Origin: Tubiluchus corallicola | Lineage: Eukaryota > Priapulida > Priapulimorpha > Priapulimorphida > Tubiluchidae | Assembly (NCBI GenBank): GCA_030141605.1 | Contig: JAQGDQ010000335.1 | Location: 62,001 to 126,000, forward strand | DNA length: 64,000 bases | Direction: 5' to 3' | In this document: in pieces, positions 1-15,200 of the stretch | Position numbering within the stretch: position 1 is the first letter of the stretch | How the letters are laid out: the number at the start of each line of letters is the position of its first letter | Made by a program: the position numbers and the translations under genes | The notes under the pieces: model-generated | Told to the model about the DNA's origin: nothing | The model's input: the letters and a program-made list of their open reading frames with translations, nothing else | Database searches by the model: none

Positions 1-123
1 CAAAATATGAATCTAGGAGATATTAAAACAACAACAGGAACATGCAGTTGACACCCATGAAAAATATTGGTAACAGCTCGAAATAACCAACAGGACTCGA
101 TTTATTAAAGCAGAAGTTCTCAC

Positions 124-261
124 CCCAAGACTTGTAGTTATTTCTCGCATGGCTTCATCAGCCTCCTCCTGCTTTTCTGCTAGCAATTTTGTCTGTGCAG
201 CAGCCTTCTGCTTCAGACTGTCAACAAGTGTCTTGGCTTCAGTTAGCTTTGACAAACCAGC
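124..261 (-). other. DYNC2H1: DYNC2H1 exon 54: start of the microtubule-binding stalk
   Basis: 46 codons beginning [20 protein letters not shown], rich in K, E, Q and A as expected for the ascending coiled coil (CC1) of the stalk. The acceptor is TAG at 262-264 and the donor GTGAG begins at 123. The next exon is not in the window: 1-123 reads as intron. The gene continues to the left. Confidence 0.9.
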
Positions 262-3200
262 CTACATAACAGAGATGGATGTTACCAGAATAACACATAC
301 TACACATATCAATATGAAGACAAAAATTAGCTTATTAAGGAATTAACTAACAGCTTGTTCTAATAAATAAGTCTGGGGTAATGAAAGAAATGCATGAAGA
401 AGCATTAAACAATACCTATTTATACAGATGGATCCTCTGATAAGATGTGAAGACAGGGCACTTAATAGGATACAATATAAATAAATTGAAAAAAGTAAAA
501 GCTTTTGTGGTAGATGCTAGATGATTTTACTGTAGTATTGTACAAATGATCTACCACTACACAATTGTTTTGAAACTGAGGAAAAATAATCATTTAACTA
601 ATCTTTATCAGATATTAGCGTTTTTGGCAAACTCTAACTTTTTACACACAGCACGTCAAGAAATGACATACACACTAGACTTTTCATCATTACCATAGGT
701 CTCCAGAAGATTGATTAAAATGCATGTTTTAATGTTTTTTCTACTTTTTCTTATCTTTCAATTTATTTTTTTAATTTTTATCAATTTTTATTCCCAGAAA
801 TAAAAAACAAAAACAAGTTCATGAAGAAATCAATTATGACACCAGGCTCATTATGTGATCATTGCAGTCATTTTAACCCATCACAGTTAATTGTGAATAA
901 TGGCAATACCACATATAAAAATAACATTTCGTTGAAAATTAAATTATCTATTCATGGTTTTTTTGTCGGCTTTAACATTTTCTTCAGTTTTTTACACAGA
1001 AAAGAAGTGAAGCATTTCCTGACACTTTGTGCACACAATTTAAGAACTGACACCTTGAATTGCTTATTATAAAAAGCAAGATAAACGTAGAGCTTTTAGA
1101 GCATATGAAAATATCACTTTGTTTGCATAACAAGAAAACACAAATAGTGTGCCAAAGGTATTACAAAAAATAATATTATACCTTCAAATGCTGTATGCGA
1201 GTTGCAATTCCAGATTTTTTGTTTTCGTAAATGTGCATGTAGCAGTGAAGAAAAATGATGTATCGTCGAGGAGTTGCCACAGCAGATGGACAGCTTTCGT
1301 GTATTTGTAAAAAATTTTCAACCAAATTTGATCCACCAGAAATGTTGCGCTTGCGCTGTTTCTCTTCAGGTCTTTGCAAGGCAGTGGCTTCTTCTTTTGG
1401 TATACGCGTCAACATCATGGTCGGTATCTGAGAAGCATCAAAGAATTAATATAAACATGATTCAAAACAACCCTTACATTTATGTTCATTAATTTGCATG
1501 TTCGAGAAATTAACTGGGAAATTTTGAAACAGCATTTCGGAGATAACAATAATTAACCAATTAAAGGAAGCTACAAGAAAATAATTTTGATACCAGTCAT
1601 TTACATAACTTAAGTAGATAGCTTAGACCAAATATAGATAATTCAAACCCAAGTACAAATTTGTTTTAGTGACATCTACATCAGTATATCTTATTTAGAG
1701 TGAAAAACATTGAATCTGAACTAAACATCATGTTTGGAATTAGACAGTAGGAGAAAAACACACCTTCACCATACTATCTCTACTCCACTCTTGCATCCAC
1801 TGTATAGAACATATTTTGAAGAAAGCTGGGTTGCTCTCACAGCGGAACTTAAAGTCTGGATTGGTGCAGTCCATAATAAGAACTATATGAAGATTTTTCT
1901 GCACTCCTTAAGAAAAAATACGTTTATATGCTATTAGAAAATACAGAAAAATCACTGACATTTTACTGAATACCTGGCTATCTAAGAAATTAGCAGTAAT
2001 TACAATACACTTGTGCAATTTGATAAAAATAAACCTTATTGTTAAAGCAGATTTCTTCTGGGCAGTATTTATAGATTTGAAAACTAACATCAAAAAAATT
2101 TATTTCCTGATGTACATTTCAATACACTAATAAATCACACTATTTGTGACAATGTATGAAAAAACAGATATAAACACTAAAGAAACATATAAAAATGCCT
2201 AATAATCTATCATTAAGAACTTAATAATTCCAATTAAAAATCTACTTAATAGGCTTAAAATGATTACCAAATGATTACCATTTTAAATGATTCTCAATTT
2301 TAAAGATACACTAAAAAATGAAAAGGAGCATTTCAAAAACATATCTAGCCATTAAGGTCTTGTGATTTTAGCAAATTCCTGATAGGATACCTCAGGCATT
2401 TGAAAATCATTCCTGTTCAAAGTTTCATTAAGCAGAAAAAATAAACTGTGATCGTTTGCAAAACTGTAGGTTGAGTTTAGATGGAATAAAATGTAGAAAG
2501 AAAAAAGCCATAGCACCATATATAAGATTATTTATTACAACTATAGAACTCACTAGAAGCAAAATATGAGAACATTGTTCCCTTGAAGTTATCAGACAAT
2601 GCTTCCTCTTTGAGCGGTTGCAACAACGGTTCTAATTCTTCTGGTGTGTACAAGCCTGGAACCTCTCCAGCAGAGAGAAGACTGTTAATCATTTCTAGGA
2701 ACTGCTGCTGTACAAACTGATGGTCTTCCAGAATCACAACAACCTGGTCATTCTCAATAGCAGCAATCTGTATGGCCTGAAAGTAGAACTAATCTTGGTC
2801 ACAGTAGTGGTAAATAAAATAAATAATATTAGTAAGAAATACTCGTGGTTAAAACATTACAACTTTGTGCACATTTGTTCGACGTATAAACATATCATAC
2901 CATATGATATCTGTATTACATTCACACAGCAGTTTGTCAGAGATAGGAACAAAAAATTCTCAAGAAAAAAGTATGGAAGAAACAGTGGTGCTACCTGTAT
3001 CAAGGAATTGCATAAAAATAATTGCACAAGTCAAGAAAAATAAATATAAAAGTAAAAATAAAACGAGAATTTCATCAGGGAAAAATCCAATTAGGTTTCA
3101 TCTGCTAATTTCCTACGCTTCATCCCAATACAATGTGGTTAGATGAACGAATTGTAATCAGCTCACCTCTCCTAAAAATGACATAAGGCGAAGGGCAACG

Positions 3201-6200
3201 CTAGCGAAAAGTAAGAAAATACAAGAAACAATGGGGACATCAAATAAACTATTTCTGGTTCATATTTTTCCGATTAATACTAAAATTCTAATGTTAATCA
3301 TAGACGATGGGAAATATGAAATCAATATTGTGCATCTAGCTATGTACTTCAGTTATTCATTTAGTTAGTAACTCGCTTTGACTGCATGAGGCAACATGGG
3401 GTGAGATATGGTTTAGTGGTCACAGTATGTGCTTAATGTTCAGAGTTCAGCAATGCTGAAACTGGGCACTTTCATCTCCTACAATGCCTTCAGATTGCTT
3501 ATCTCATTGAGGGAGAATGCATACGCAATTACATATCTGACTGTGGCTAAGATCATATCTGCCATTAGTCCGTGAGACTATATGTCTCATGTCAGAGACT
3601 TGTCTTTCATAATGAGCTATGTTCAGGTTCCCACCACAGCAAATGCTATATAATTGGGTTCCGAATCCAAACTATATGGAACAAAACAGTTTGCCTAACA
3701 TCAAACTAGCAAAACAAACTCTTAGCTTTTTACTTAACTCTAGCATTAGCTTCAGTTGAATAAGACACAGGTAATAATCACATAAGTAAGTAATACACAC
3801 ATAACCGAAAAACAAGTACTTGTAAATAATTTTTTTAAAAATACCATTCTATACTTACAGATTTTAGGTCAGCTTTGAACTGCTTCACTCCATAGCCACG
3901 GGACATTCTTGGTGTTAATACTTGCATCTGATGCATGAAAGCCACAATACTAACTGCTGTTCTTCGACCTACACCACTACGACCAGACATCAGTAGTGAG
4001 CCACTTGGCATAGTAAGAGCACGATCCACACGAGACATCAGCTCCAAAACCTCTTTGAACACAAGAATATCTATGTCTTTGTTCTCTCGTCCTAAAAATA
4101 AACGATTTTCTTAATAGAAATCACCCTAAAATAGGTAAAGACACGAATACAAGGAGGGGAAATAGAATCAATATCACAAACCAGCTAATGATAGAAGATA
4201 TCTTTAATCCAACAAGATTATATATTTCAGGTGAACAGACAAGCAGCAGTTCTACACATCTAGGAATGTATATGGTAAGCAAGTAACTATCGCAAAGACT
4301 GCAAATCAATGGAAACATTAATATGTATAATGAATATGTCAATTATGTGTTAAAAAGTAGCGCAAGTACAGTAGGCACCGCTTAATAGACTCACTTTGGG
4401 ACGAAAGTGTTTTGACCCAATTAACCGATTGAGTCAATTAGCCGACGAGTGTAGCGTATTACTATTACAGAAGTATGGGTCATCACTCATCACTTTAGCA
4501 TGCATTGCATGGGCTTTAAATGAATTTTAGAAACAAATTAATACAAAATTTCTATGTGCAATTATATATATATATATATATATAAAACAAAATAAAAAAT
4601 CGAAAAATCGAACAAATCTGATTATTAAAACAAAAATTTACAAAAATTTTGCAAAGTTGGTTGCTTCATTTCTTTGCGAGCAAGTTGGTTTACGAAATTC
4701 CCATACTGACAAACACGTTGCAAATCTGTTGCTGTTTTTCGTATGCATTCACGCAAAACACCTAGTCACCGAGTGCATGAGAAACAGTTGGAGCTGACCT
4801 TGTTTTCCATGTGAGAAGCAGTGAGAGCTTTAATAGCAAACTGCTATGCAAGTGGTTAAACGTTTAGCTTCCAGAAACAATGAGGTTAACTGCAGTGACG
4901 AGTGGGTGACAGATTCAAAGCAAATCAGCTATGCTAGATAAACGTACCTGCTTACAAACAAAGCTGTACTTAACATGACTGTTTCTAAGACATTAGTGCA
5001 CATAAGCAACATAAATATGACATAAAAGCATTAAAACTTCTTTGGTCAGACACAAGTGCCTTACTGTAAGTATCAAAAGGAAAATATTGAGTCAATTCAA
5101 TTATATGGAGTTATGTTAGTCAGTTACCGGCGGTTTTTATATACATTTGAATAGAAACGGCCCGTACCAGACGTTTTTGAGTCATTTAACCAACTGATTC
5201 TATAGACCGTGAGTCTAATAAACGGTGCCTACTATACATGAAACATAAGTTATATCTGGCAATCATAACTGAACTTTCTAAATCGTCTGATCTGAAACAA
5301 TATAACAATATAGAAAATATAACAATCCTGACAAATTCTCTGACATGACTTTTGTATGTATTTTGAATTTTGACACTTGTGTTTGAGATGTCACCAAGCC
5401 TTACTATGATATGCACTATTTAAACTCCTAGACAAGTAGTAGTAGCTAAGTTCGTCAATGATAGTGCTCATAGTAAATCTGAGCAAATGTGTTTTTTATT
5501 TTTTTGTCTCGGACCTTATATATCCATTAATTTTGGGACACTTTTCTACTAAACTTAGTTTGATTTTGAACATATATTTCTGAAACATGTTATGATTATG
5601 CATTGATATGCAGCCATTAATCATACTATATATATATGCAATAATAACTAACCACTTACGACCACATAGATGTCCATCATTCCATAGTTTACAGATGCTT
5701 CAAGAATGGTAAATAAATGAAAAAGCCTAAATTTTAGGTATAAAATGCTCTGCAAACTAGTATTGTCACTCACCATATGCTGTAATTCCTCTGTCAATAA
5801 CTGTTGTTAAGTCATCGACGCTCAGTTTTCCAAGTGGTTTGCCAAAAGGTGGCAATGGTGCACCAACGGCTGTAGAGGGGGCACCAGCAGAAGCTCTAGC
5901 TCCCCAAGTAACGTAATACGTCTCTAAACAAATAAAAGAAATGAATCAGATAAAAAGCCCTATTATGCGATAGACAGCAGTTGATAAATCCCCTGGATTT
6001 CTCTTTTCCTGACAAAATTGGAATGTTTTTTAACACATTTGCCGAGCACGTAAGCAATTCTTTCTGCATGCTACTGTAGAATATCGAATCTGCAAGCGCT
6101 TATCTAAGCCTGTACAAGTATCCGTCTGAACTGCTTGTCGAGCCTAGATAACTCTGTAAATACACTTTTTATTTTTTTAACAGCTAGGTAAATGCAATTT

Positions 6201-9200
6201 TTTTCTTTTTTTAACAAATAAAAGTAAGATGTTAAAGGGTTGTATAACAGCATTTCTTAAGAACTTTTTATGCAAAATAAACTAAGTATTGATTATGTTA
6301 TGAGATTAGACTCACACTCACAAGATCCAAAAATTTTAAATACAAAAAATTACCTCATACACACCTTTCATTTTTTCCATTACATTACAGTTCCAACCGC
6401 CTCGAAGAACATCATGCATTATTGCGTCGCATCGAGCAGCATCATCTATGTTTACCAATCTGTCGCGAAACAAGCGCTGACCTTCATATGCCCATATTTC
6501 TAACACATGGTCAGCACTAGATCGGGACTCCTCAGAAGCAAGATCATACCTCATGAGACTTAAGACCCACTGCGTGAGATCTCGTGGAGTAAAGATGTAA
6601 TGACTGTGTTTGTCAATGGAAAATTTTGCTCTCAGCTAAACGACACATAAACTTTTACTTCTACAGTTATTGTATTAAAGTTATTTTACATATAACACCT
6701 GGCAGATGCATACATCTTTATTAATGTAAATCCCACTTTACTTAAAAATTATGACACCATCATTGATATGAAATCATTAATGACATGCAACACACTGCCA
6801 TAGTAATAAAAATGAAGTGAACATGATATTTGTCATAGACATAATTCTTTCTGTTGTCATTAAGAAAAAGTTTAACAAATGAATAACAATATTTAATGGA
6901 ATACAGAGTTCCACTTTTTTGGAAAAATCAAGAACAAGCTGCATTATCATAGTAATAATAAATTGACTTTTATTTAAATATGCAAAGCTGATTTATTTCG
7001 TGCCACTTTATATATTACCAGGATTGCTATAATACATTTAGCTGTCTTACTCAAGTATTATAAGTATTTTACTTACCTTAGCTATATTAAATGGCTAAAT
7101 ATGTTATAAACAGCATTCGTAATATACAAAACAGTGGAAAAATATCATCATCCTTGCATTTAGATGACAAAATCTTGATAGAAGTAATACTGTTTATTTA
7201 TGATCACTGAAAACATTTACTTGCTCATAAACACTGATCATGCATCCAGCTAGCTGATGGACCTTGGCAAAGCCGCCCCACACTGGATGACTATTGAGGC
7301 TTCTCGACAAGACAGGCTGCAGGTAGGAACTGTAAACTGCCTGAAGTTGCTCTTTATCCGAATAACTGGAGAAAAATAGAAAAGACTAACTGTGCATTGC
7401 AACATTCAGTCAATAATGTGAATAAACAAATTGTGCAAGTTTTTCTTGCAATTGCTTTGTTGATATAAAAGGTATTGTTTACCCGATTGAAAAGATGCGG
7501 ATGACTGATGTAAAACGAGTTGTAAGCTCATGGCGACCTAGTCCATTACTTGCATTCATGCTAGCAACAATTTGAACCCTTTCCAGGCCTACCCATTCCA
7601 GATTCTGATCATAAAATCCTTGGTAAGTTAACACCTACAGAACAGTGCACAAACTTAACGAAATGTGTCACATTCAAAAATGACCATCAAATAAAATTTT
7701 AAGCTGTTATAATCACGAAATTCTCTTTTTTAATAGGAATCTTGCATTTCTTTTATATGATTCGTATGTATTATTCCTTGTTTAAAGTTCACTTTTTTCC
7801 ACTTTAATTACATGCTTACTTATACAGTGCAATCAAATTTTTGTATTATGCATTTTCTTCTTCCAGAACAATTTCCATTCCTACCTGTTGTAGAAAAGCA
7901 ATCAGTTGACTTGTACCCCATTTGTCAGGTTTAGGTAGATTGACATCCTTCAAGTACAGGATAAGGACTTCACTGTCTCGTGGACGATAGACACGTCCAC
8001 TGTTTGTGGTTGCCATCATGCACACTTGACTCAGCTTCTGCAGGATGTGAGCTGGTGATGTCTGAGCACTGCAGTGAATGATGGCTACACTTGTTGATCT
8101 CATGGTGGAGAAACAATGCTGGAGAAGTTGCCTGAAAAGATTAAACACAGTCTTAGTAATGAAAAACTAAGTGTGTAGATAAAAAAATTGCAAATACAAA
8201 AATTCCATTCTCTAATAGAAAGAATACATGTCTACTCCTTAATGCCCAGTTCTATCTTTTATATTTCTAGTAAGATATTCTTTTAAATAATATAACTTTT
8301 AATTTTATCTATTTTTTCATAAACAAGACAACCGCAGAAAATTAAAATAAACTTAAAATAAATTAAAAGCGAAAAACTAACATACAGTAGATGGTGTTGT
8401 ATTTAACTAAATGTACTGCTCTTAAATATAAAGTGCATTTCATTTTTCATACAAAAAGAGCATAAAATGAGCAAAATCCGAATAGAGAAGAATCTCAACT
8501 TTACAAACGATTGACAGCAACATCAGATAGAATGATTGCACAGGATAAATAAAAACTATTATACAATAACAGTCCTAAAAGTTATTATAATAATTAAAAA
8601 TTTATAATAAATTACATACCCTTTACCAGATCCTTCGGGGCCTACGACTAAAAACGGTTGTTTCTTTTCAGATTCTAGCCATGGACGAATACAATCCAGT
8701 GACCGCTGTACATCAGTAGTCAACACTAAAGGAAGGGAACTTGGAGACGAAAGGGCTTCAGGAGGCAGATTCGTATGACCCTGCAAATAAAATAGCCTGA
8801 CTTATAAAATTTGCAGTTCTAATACATAAAAGCACTTCACCATTTTATTGTCCCAATTAACAACTTGCCACAAGACATTAAATCTGTAAAAATACTAAAC
8901 TTGAAAAGCTATTAAAGGATACTTAGGTACCAAGTGAAATCAAATAATTACTATGAAAAATTTGATAAAAATGAATAAAATGCTAAACATGCTAACAATC
9001 AAACAATGAATACTTTTAAAAATGTCATACAGAGTAAGGAAAAATAAATTTTTTACCTCCATTGTGTATGACATAAGACGATCAGACCGCTCATCATAGT
9101 ATGTGTCCAGAATGCGGTTTGGATTAGGAGCATTTTCACTGGCCCATGAAAATACCTGTAAACAACGAAAATATTTCCTACAGCTTGAGTTTAATAGTCA

Positions 9201-12200
9201 ACAATATTCTATTTGAATAAGAACACAAGCGTCATGTAGCTGAACTAAACAAGAAAGTACAATGTCTCTAGCTAAAAAGGATTTTCATGAAATGACAAAA
9301 GTTACAGCAAGAATGAAAACTAGGCATTACTAAAAGGAAGCCTTTTCCGCTGATTGTACAAGTACAGTACAACTAGCCGAGACCAATAGGTAACAAAGTG
9401 CTTGTCATTCTGAAAATTATAGCAACAGAAATCAATTTTACTGTTGTGAATAATTATCTTCAGTATTACAGGTCACTCACCTCCTTAGCAAAGTTTTCGC
9501 GGGAGGCTTCGCTAAGATTACCTCCAAGACCTCTTACTAGGCAGATAACAAAATGTGATTTGCTGGTCGCAGTATGCAAATGAGAAAGACCATTTAATAC
9601 AACACCTACTTTGCTTGTGTCCACTACAAATTCATTCTGAAATTTGTGCAAACATTTTTAAATAAAATCACAAGAAAATCAAGAAATTTTACCGAAAATT
9701 ATTTTACTGAAAAGTATGTTGCAAAGCACCAAATACACCATCTATAATGTGTACTATTCCATTTGGGAAATACTGTTGAAAAAATTTCATCCTTCCCTTA
9801 TTTAATATTTATTTTTGATGTATAAAGGTGACTTTCCAATGCACAATTGTATCTCCAGTTAACAAATCAGGGCTGATGTGTTAGTCAACAGGTAAATACA
9901 ATTGAAATGATGACTGACTGTACAGCACGTATCACAAAATCTACTTTATCATTCTAAATTAAATAAGGGTAGAATAAAAATTTTTCTTATAAAAAAATTA
10001 AGTTTTCAAAGGTTCAATGATGTAGACAAATATAAGTAAATAATCTGTATTATAATCATTTAGATCTTTAGGGCTATGATAATACTAACAGCATTAGTAA
10101 GAAATTTTCACATATGCTTAGAGGTTTTTTTAAATATTTAACACATTTTCTTCCTCAGTATATGAGTTACACACACAAGATAAGGAAAAAACCTGCAAGA
10201 TGAGAATTCATATTCAACCAACATGCCAATGAAAAATAAAATTAATGAAAAGAATTTTTTTTTTATAAAAAATACAGAAAATAAGATATTTATAAAAACT
10301 TTGCTGTTTGAAGCCAAAACTTCAGCCAAGAAAAAACTAAAAAGTTAGACTGGCAAATCAGTAAAACGAATGCATAAAGTCAATGAATTTTTTAAAAATC
10401 CTATGCGTAACGGGAAAAAGTCGATACTTTTAAAAAAGTTGTAAACAATTTACTATTACAATTGCTATAAAGTAAATTTGTGACATAATACACTAGTGCA
10501 AATGACAAAGAAAAAATTCTAATGCATGTATTGGTATACCTTGCGCAAGACCCACTCCAAAGCACGATAAAAGTAGTCATCAATGTATGTAGACAAGTTG
10601 TTCTGAACTTGTTCATTCTGTTCATGTAACCAAGAAGACACGAGCGCTTTTACATCTGTATCCTCATCACTTTGTAAAGCAATCAAAGATAATAATTATC
10701 AAAAGTAGACCATATACATAAAGTCTTATCACACCATGTAATGTAATTTTCAATCACAAAAAACTATTGGTTTTTATTAACAGAAGAAATACAAATATTT
10801 GCACTTCTTTAGCCTACCTTTTTCAGTTGTCTGATTGGAAAATGAATGAGAGATAAATATTTTTTACAGAGATTACTACAGTAGGTGCCGCTTAATAGAC
10901 TCACTTTGGGACAGACGTGTTTTGACCCAAATTAACTGACTGAACCTATTAACCGATGGGTGTCATATTACAGGTATAGAGGTATGAGTCATCAGCTTAT
11001 TATGTACTACAAAGGTTTTTGATGAACTTTAGAAGTAAAGTAATGCCTAAGTTCCTTTGTGCAGTTAAAAATTAGAAAAAATATTTTAAAATATTTATTT
11101 ATATAAGCGAATAAGCAATAGACTAAAAAGTATACTTTTCTAAATCACAAACTTTTCCAAGTCAGTTTATTTGCAAAAATAACAAAAATTCCTTCAATGT
11201 CGGCTGCTTCATTTTCTCGCTCATAAGTTAGCCTACAATGTTCTCGTAATTATAAAAACGTTAAAAATCTGTTGTTGTGCGTGACTAAAATAGTTCTGAA
11301 TTGTCTGCTCACTTACATTGCTCTGATTTGCTGTACGATGTTTACTCTTGTAAGCCACAAGGAATGCCGGCTGATTACTGTACCTCCATTTTGACGATTA
11401 ACTCATTAAGCGTGAAAGCGTGATTTGCAACAAGAGCATCAAAATGAAACCACTAGGCAAGTGATTAAATGTTTAGCTTCCAGAATTCTTTGGGCAACAG
11501 TGGGTGAGCGAGTGACAGATTTAATGTAAAACCGCTACGCTAGCGTATTAGCGCATGATAAACGTACCTGCTTACAAACAAAACGGTACTTAACATCATT
11601 ATTTCTGCATACATAGTGCACAAAAGGGAATTAAAGATGACATAAAAATAGAAAAGGCTCTTTGGGCACATACAAATATCTTATTTTAAGTAGATGAAGG
11701 AAAAATATTGAGTCAATTTTGCGGAATTATTTGAGTCAATTACCGATAGTTTTTATGTATATTTGAATAAAAGCGGCCCGTTCCAGGCGTTTTTGAGTCA
11801 ATTAAGCGATTGAGTCTATTAACCTTGAGTCTATTAAGTGGTGCCTACTGTAGTAATATAGTGATTACTAATAATAGTTGTTAAAAGAATAAAGTATTGA
11901 CACACTTTTTAAAGCAAGTTAGTTCAGGTTATTCAAAGTATATGCCCCTAGCAGCCATGCCAACTATACAACTAACAGGATTTAGTTCAAATGAAATATC
12001 ACCAACAATTAATTTACAGGAGACAAACTGAAAGTTGGCACTTAAATCTAAATGTAGCTGATACCAAAAGCAACCTATACCTTAGGAAAATCATTCCCAT
12101 CCTAGAAATAGTAGCTGGTGATGCAGAGCTTAAATCATGAGTTTCAAACAAGAAGCTGACGTTTGGTCCAAACTGAATCCGCTCACCAGATGGCATAGTA

Positions 12201-15200
12201 AGCAGGCGATTGTCATCAAGCACGGAATTCAGCGACTCAATCCACTCAGGATCCACATCACCATCGCAGATTATCCATGAATGGGTATCTACAATTTATT
12301 TAACTCGCTGATCTTTGACTCGTTGTTTTACAGAAATAAAACACATTGTTAAGTAATTGTAAACAAATTAAACTAAGAGAAAGCCAATTAAACACTCCCT
12401 TACATAAGTTGTGTAGAAAACTTAATGGCACCCAATAACATAAAGTATCAGAAGCTGCGGCCTCTAGACATTCATTTGTACTTGGAGATGAAAACGTACT
12501 ATGCAGAATTTGTTAAAACTTGATTAAAGTTTTGCTTGACTAAAAATTTAATATATTTCTCATACCTTGAGGCATGTCAACAACTTGGCGAGCTGCATAC
12601 GTCAGTACCCCATCGGACCATTCTCTGGTGTCAATGTCAATCTGACCAAGCAACTATTTAAAAAAATATAAATTTCTTTTTAACTGAAATGCAATTGTAT
12701 GTATAAATCTTAATATTTTAAGCAACATTACATGTACTTAAATTGACAACAGTAGTATGTTCAAAAAGTAAATGATAGAAAACATTCAGAGTAGTACATT
12801 TATATGATAATTGTAGTTGAAAGGTTGCTGGGCCAAATCTGGACTTAGTCATGTTTTTTTCACTTCCTTTCTATTAAGTCTGGGTTCAAAAATTTAATAA
12901 ACATTCATTTATGCTATCATTACATAATAGTAATCTTGAACTTAAGATTATAATTAATTAATTAGACATGACATCATTTGGTGTCTATCAATATTGACAA
13001 AGTGAATTAGAGGCAACCATGGTAAATAATGTCCATAAATAATGCGTATTCCTTTAGCTGCAAAGAAACGGTACCTGTGTGCGTGGCATAGCTTTTGGAT
13101 TGATTGTAAATTGTTTTATCGTCTGACCAATCTTTCCCAAAGCATGATGCAGTATTTTCCAAAGTGTTGATTTTCCAGAACCACTTGGACCAACAATCAC
13201 CACGCCCATTCTCTGCTTCAGCTGCTCGTACAATTCCAAGGCTTTTTTCACCTAGTGAAAAAGTTAGTTTAATTTTGTCTTTCAATGTATTCACATCTTC
13301 TTCTCAAAGCCAAACGGATTCCACAAACTAATACTAATACAGAGCTGACAAGTGAATGATAAAAACTTATATTTTTGGGTTCATGTAGTTGATTTACTAG
13401 GATTTGCTATTGTAACTCAAGTATTTTTAGTCTAATTCAAATTACATAATAAGAAAAATGTTTCTTACTTGTCGTTCAATTATAACAAGTTTGAATTCGC
13501 TACAAACTTCTCTCACAGCTTGAGCAAGTGTCTCATACTCGACATCTTTTAGGTTTACATTTGGAAATACATCATGAACAAGAGCATCAAATAGTCTACT
13601 ATCTGCAAATGTTAACTTGGACAGGGTGTTTAATCGCAGGGCTTGAACGACCAAAAGCGTCTCTCTTTCACTGTCAATATTTCCTAGAACAAAAACAACA
13701 TTCAAAGTCTGTTTAATAGATTCATTGGTTGTATTTTAGCTTGTTTGGAGCTTAACTTTTAATTTTGTAGTTAAATTTATATATATATATATATATTGCA
13801 AGAAAAAACTTACGTCATCTGACTAAGCATTATTGTATATTGATTTTAAATCATATTCATATAAGCACCTTCATTTTTGGCAGTTTGCAACAGGTTTCCA
13901 CTACTTTTCAGTACAGTCTTCAAAGCCCTCAGTCCCCAGTCGTAATGTTGTTGTGGTGTCAATAACTCACTAAAATGAAATAAACCTAAAGTTGTAAAAA
14001 CAAGACCATAATCTTGTACAAGGATAAAATCAAAGAAACTTGGTTAAAAGTAATGTAGAGATGTATAAACAAGAAGGTTAGTAGATAGATAAATTCTTAA
14101 ATTTTACAAATTGTAAACCCAAATTCTAGTTTAAAGACAAGACAGACACATAACTATGTTGCTCCCAAATTTTGATTTTTTTGCTAACTTCACCAAAACA
14201 TGTACATCGAAATGAAACAACTTAATTCACCATTTCATTTTTTCCAAAAGAGTAACCAGTTCAGTAAAACAATCAACTGGAGCAAAAGACACACAACATG
14301 GTAAAAAATTAACAAATCGTTAGTGCCTTACAAAGCATTGTAGATCAGGTTCTTAGACCAAGTACAATATTTTCTTTTTTGTTTGCCTTTTGTTTGTAAT
14401 TCCTATTGTAATTTTAGGTCCATCAGAAATTGCTAAGTACAAAAACATTCAACACATTATTACTGAAAAATCCAAGTTCTGTACTAACCGAGCTAAACTA
14501 AAAATTGACACTAATTTCCTGCCAAGATCTTTTGCTTGCTTGAAGCCCTCGGAGAATAATATCACTTCTGCGATGAGCTCATTATCTGGCCTTGACATGG
14601 CAACTGGACGAAACAACTGTTTCAAATTGTCTGGCAGTTTTTGTCTGCCTCCATAACCTTTTCCTGCTGGATTCAGTGTCACAAATATAGCAGAGTTGGG
14701 ATCAATATTCACCTAAAAGGAAATCAATATTTCTTTCATATGATTCTGTCTGGGGAATTTGTTTACAGCACTTAATTATTATAGAGAATACACGAGCCAA
14801 ATTAGTACAATTTAAAGTAGTTTAAGATAAACAATGTTCACATAAATTTGTAAAAAAGTGCCCAATAAGAAAGTAGGAAGCAAATGTGGTGGTTACTCTT
14901 TCTTAGGCTTTTTTACATATACTGCAGCAGAAGTTTTAGGTTAACTTATCAAAAGGAAATTCTATTAGTCAAAGATTAAACCCTCAGTATTATTATATAG
15001 CTTCTTTAATTCTGTGTTGTCCAAGCCCAACGTAGGTTTAAGTAATTGCCAGACTTTCGAAAAGCATGTATCAAACGATGTTTATTGATAAGCATTAGTG
15101 AAATTTTATATTACGTCTACCACTTCTTATTACCAATTTACAGCACTGCCTTACTGTTATATGATAACATACCTCAGTTTCTAAGAGAATAATTTTCGGC

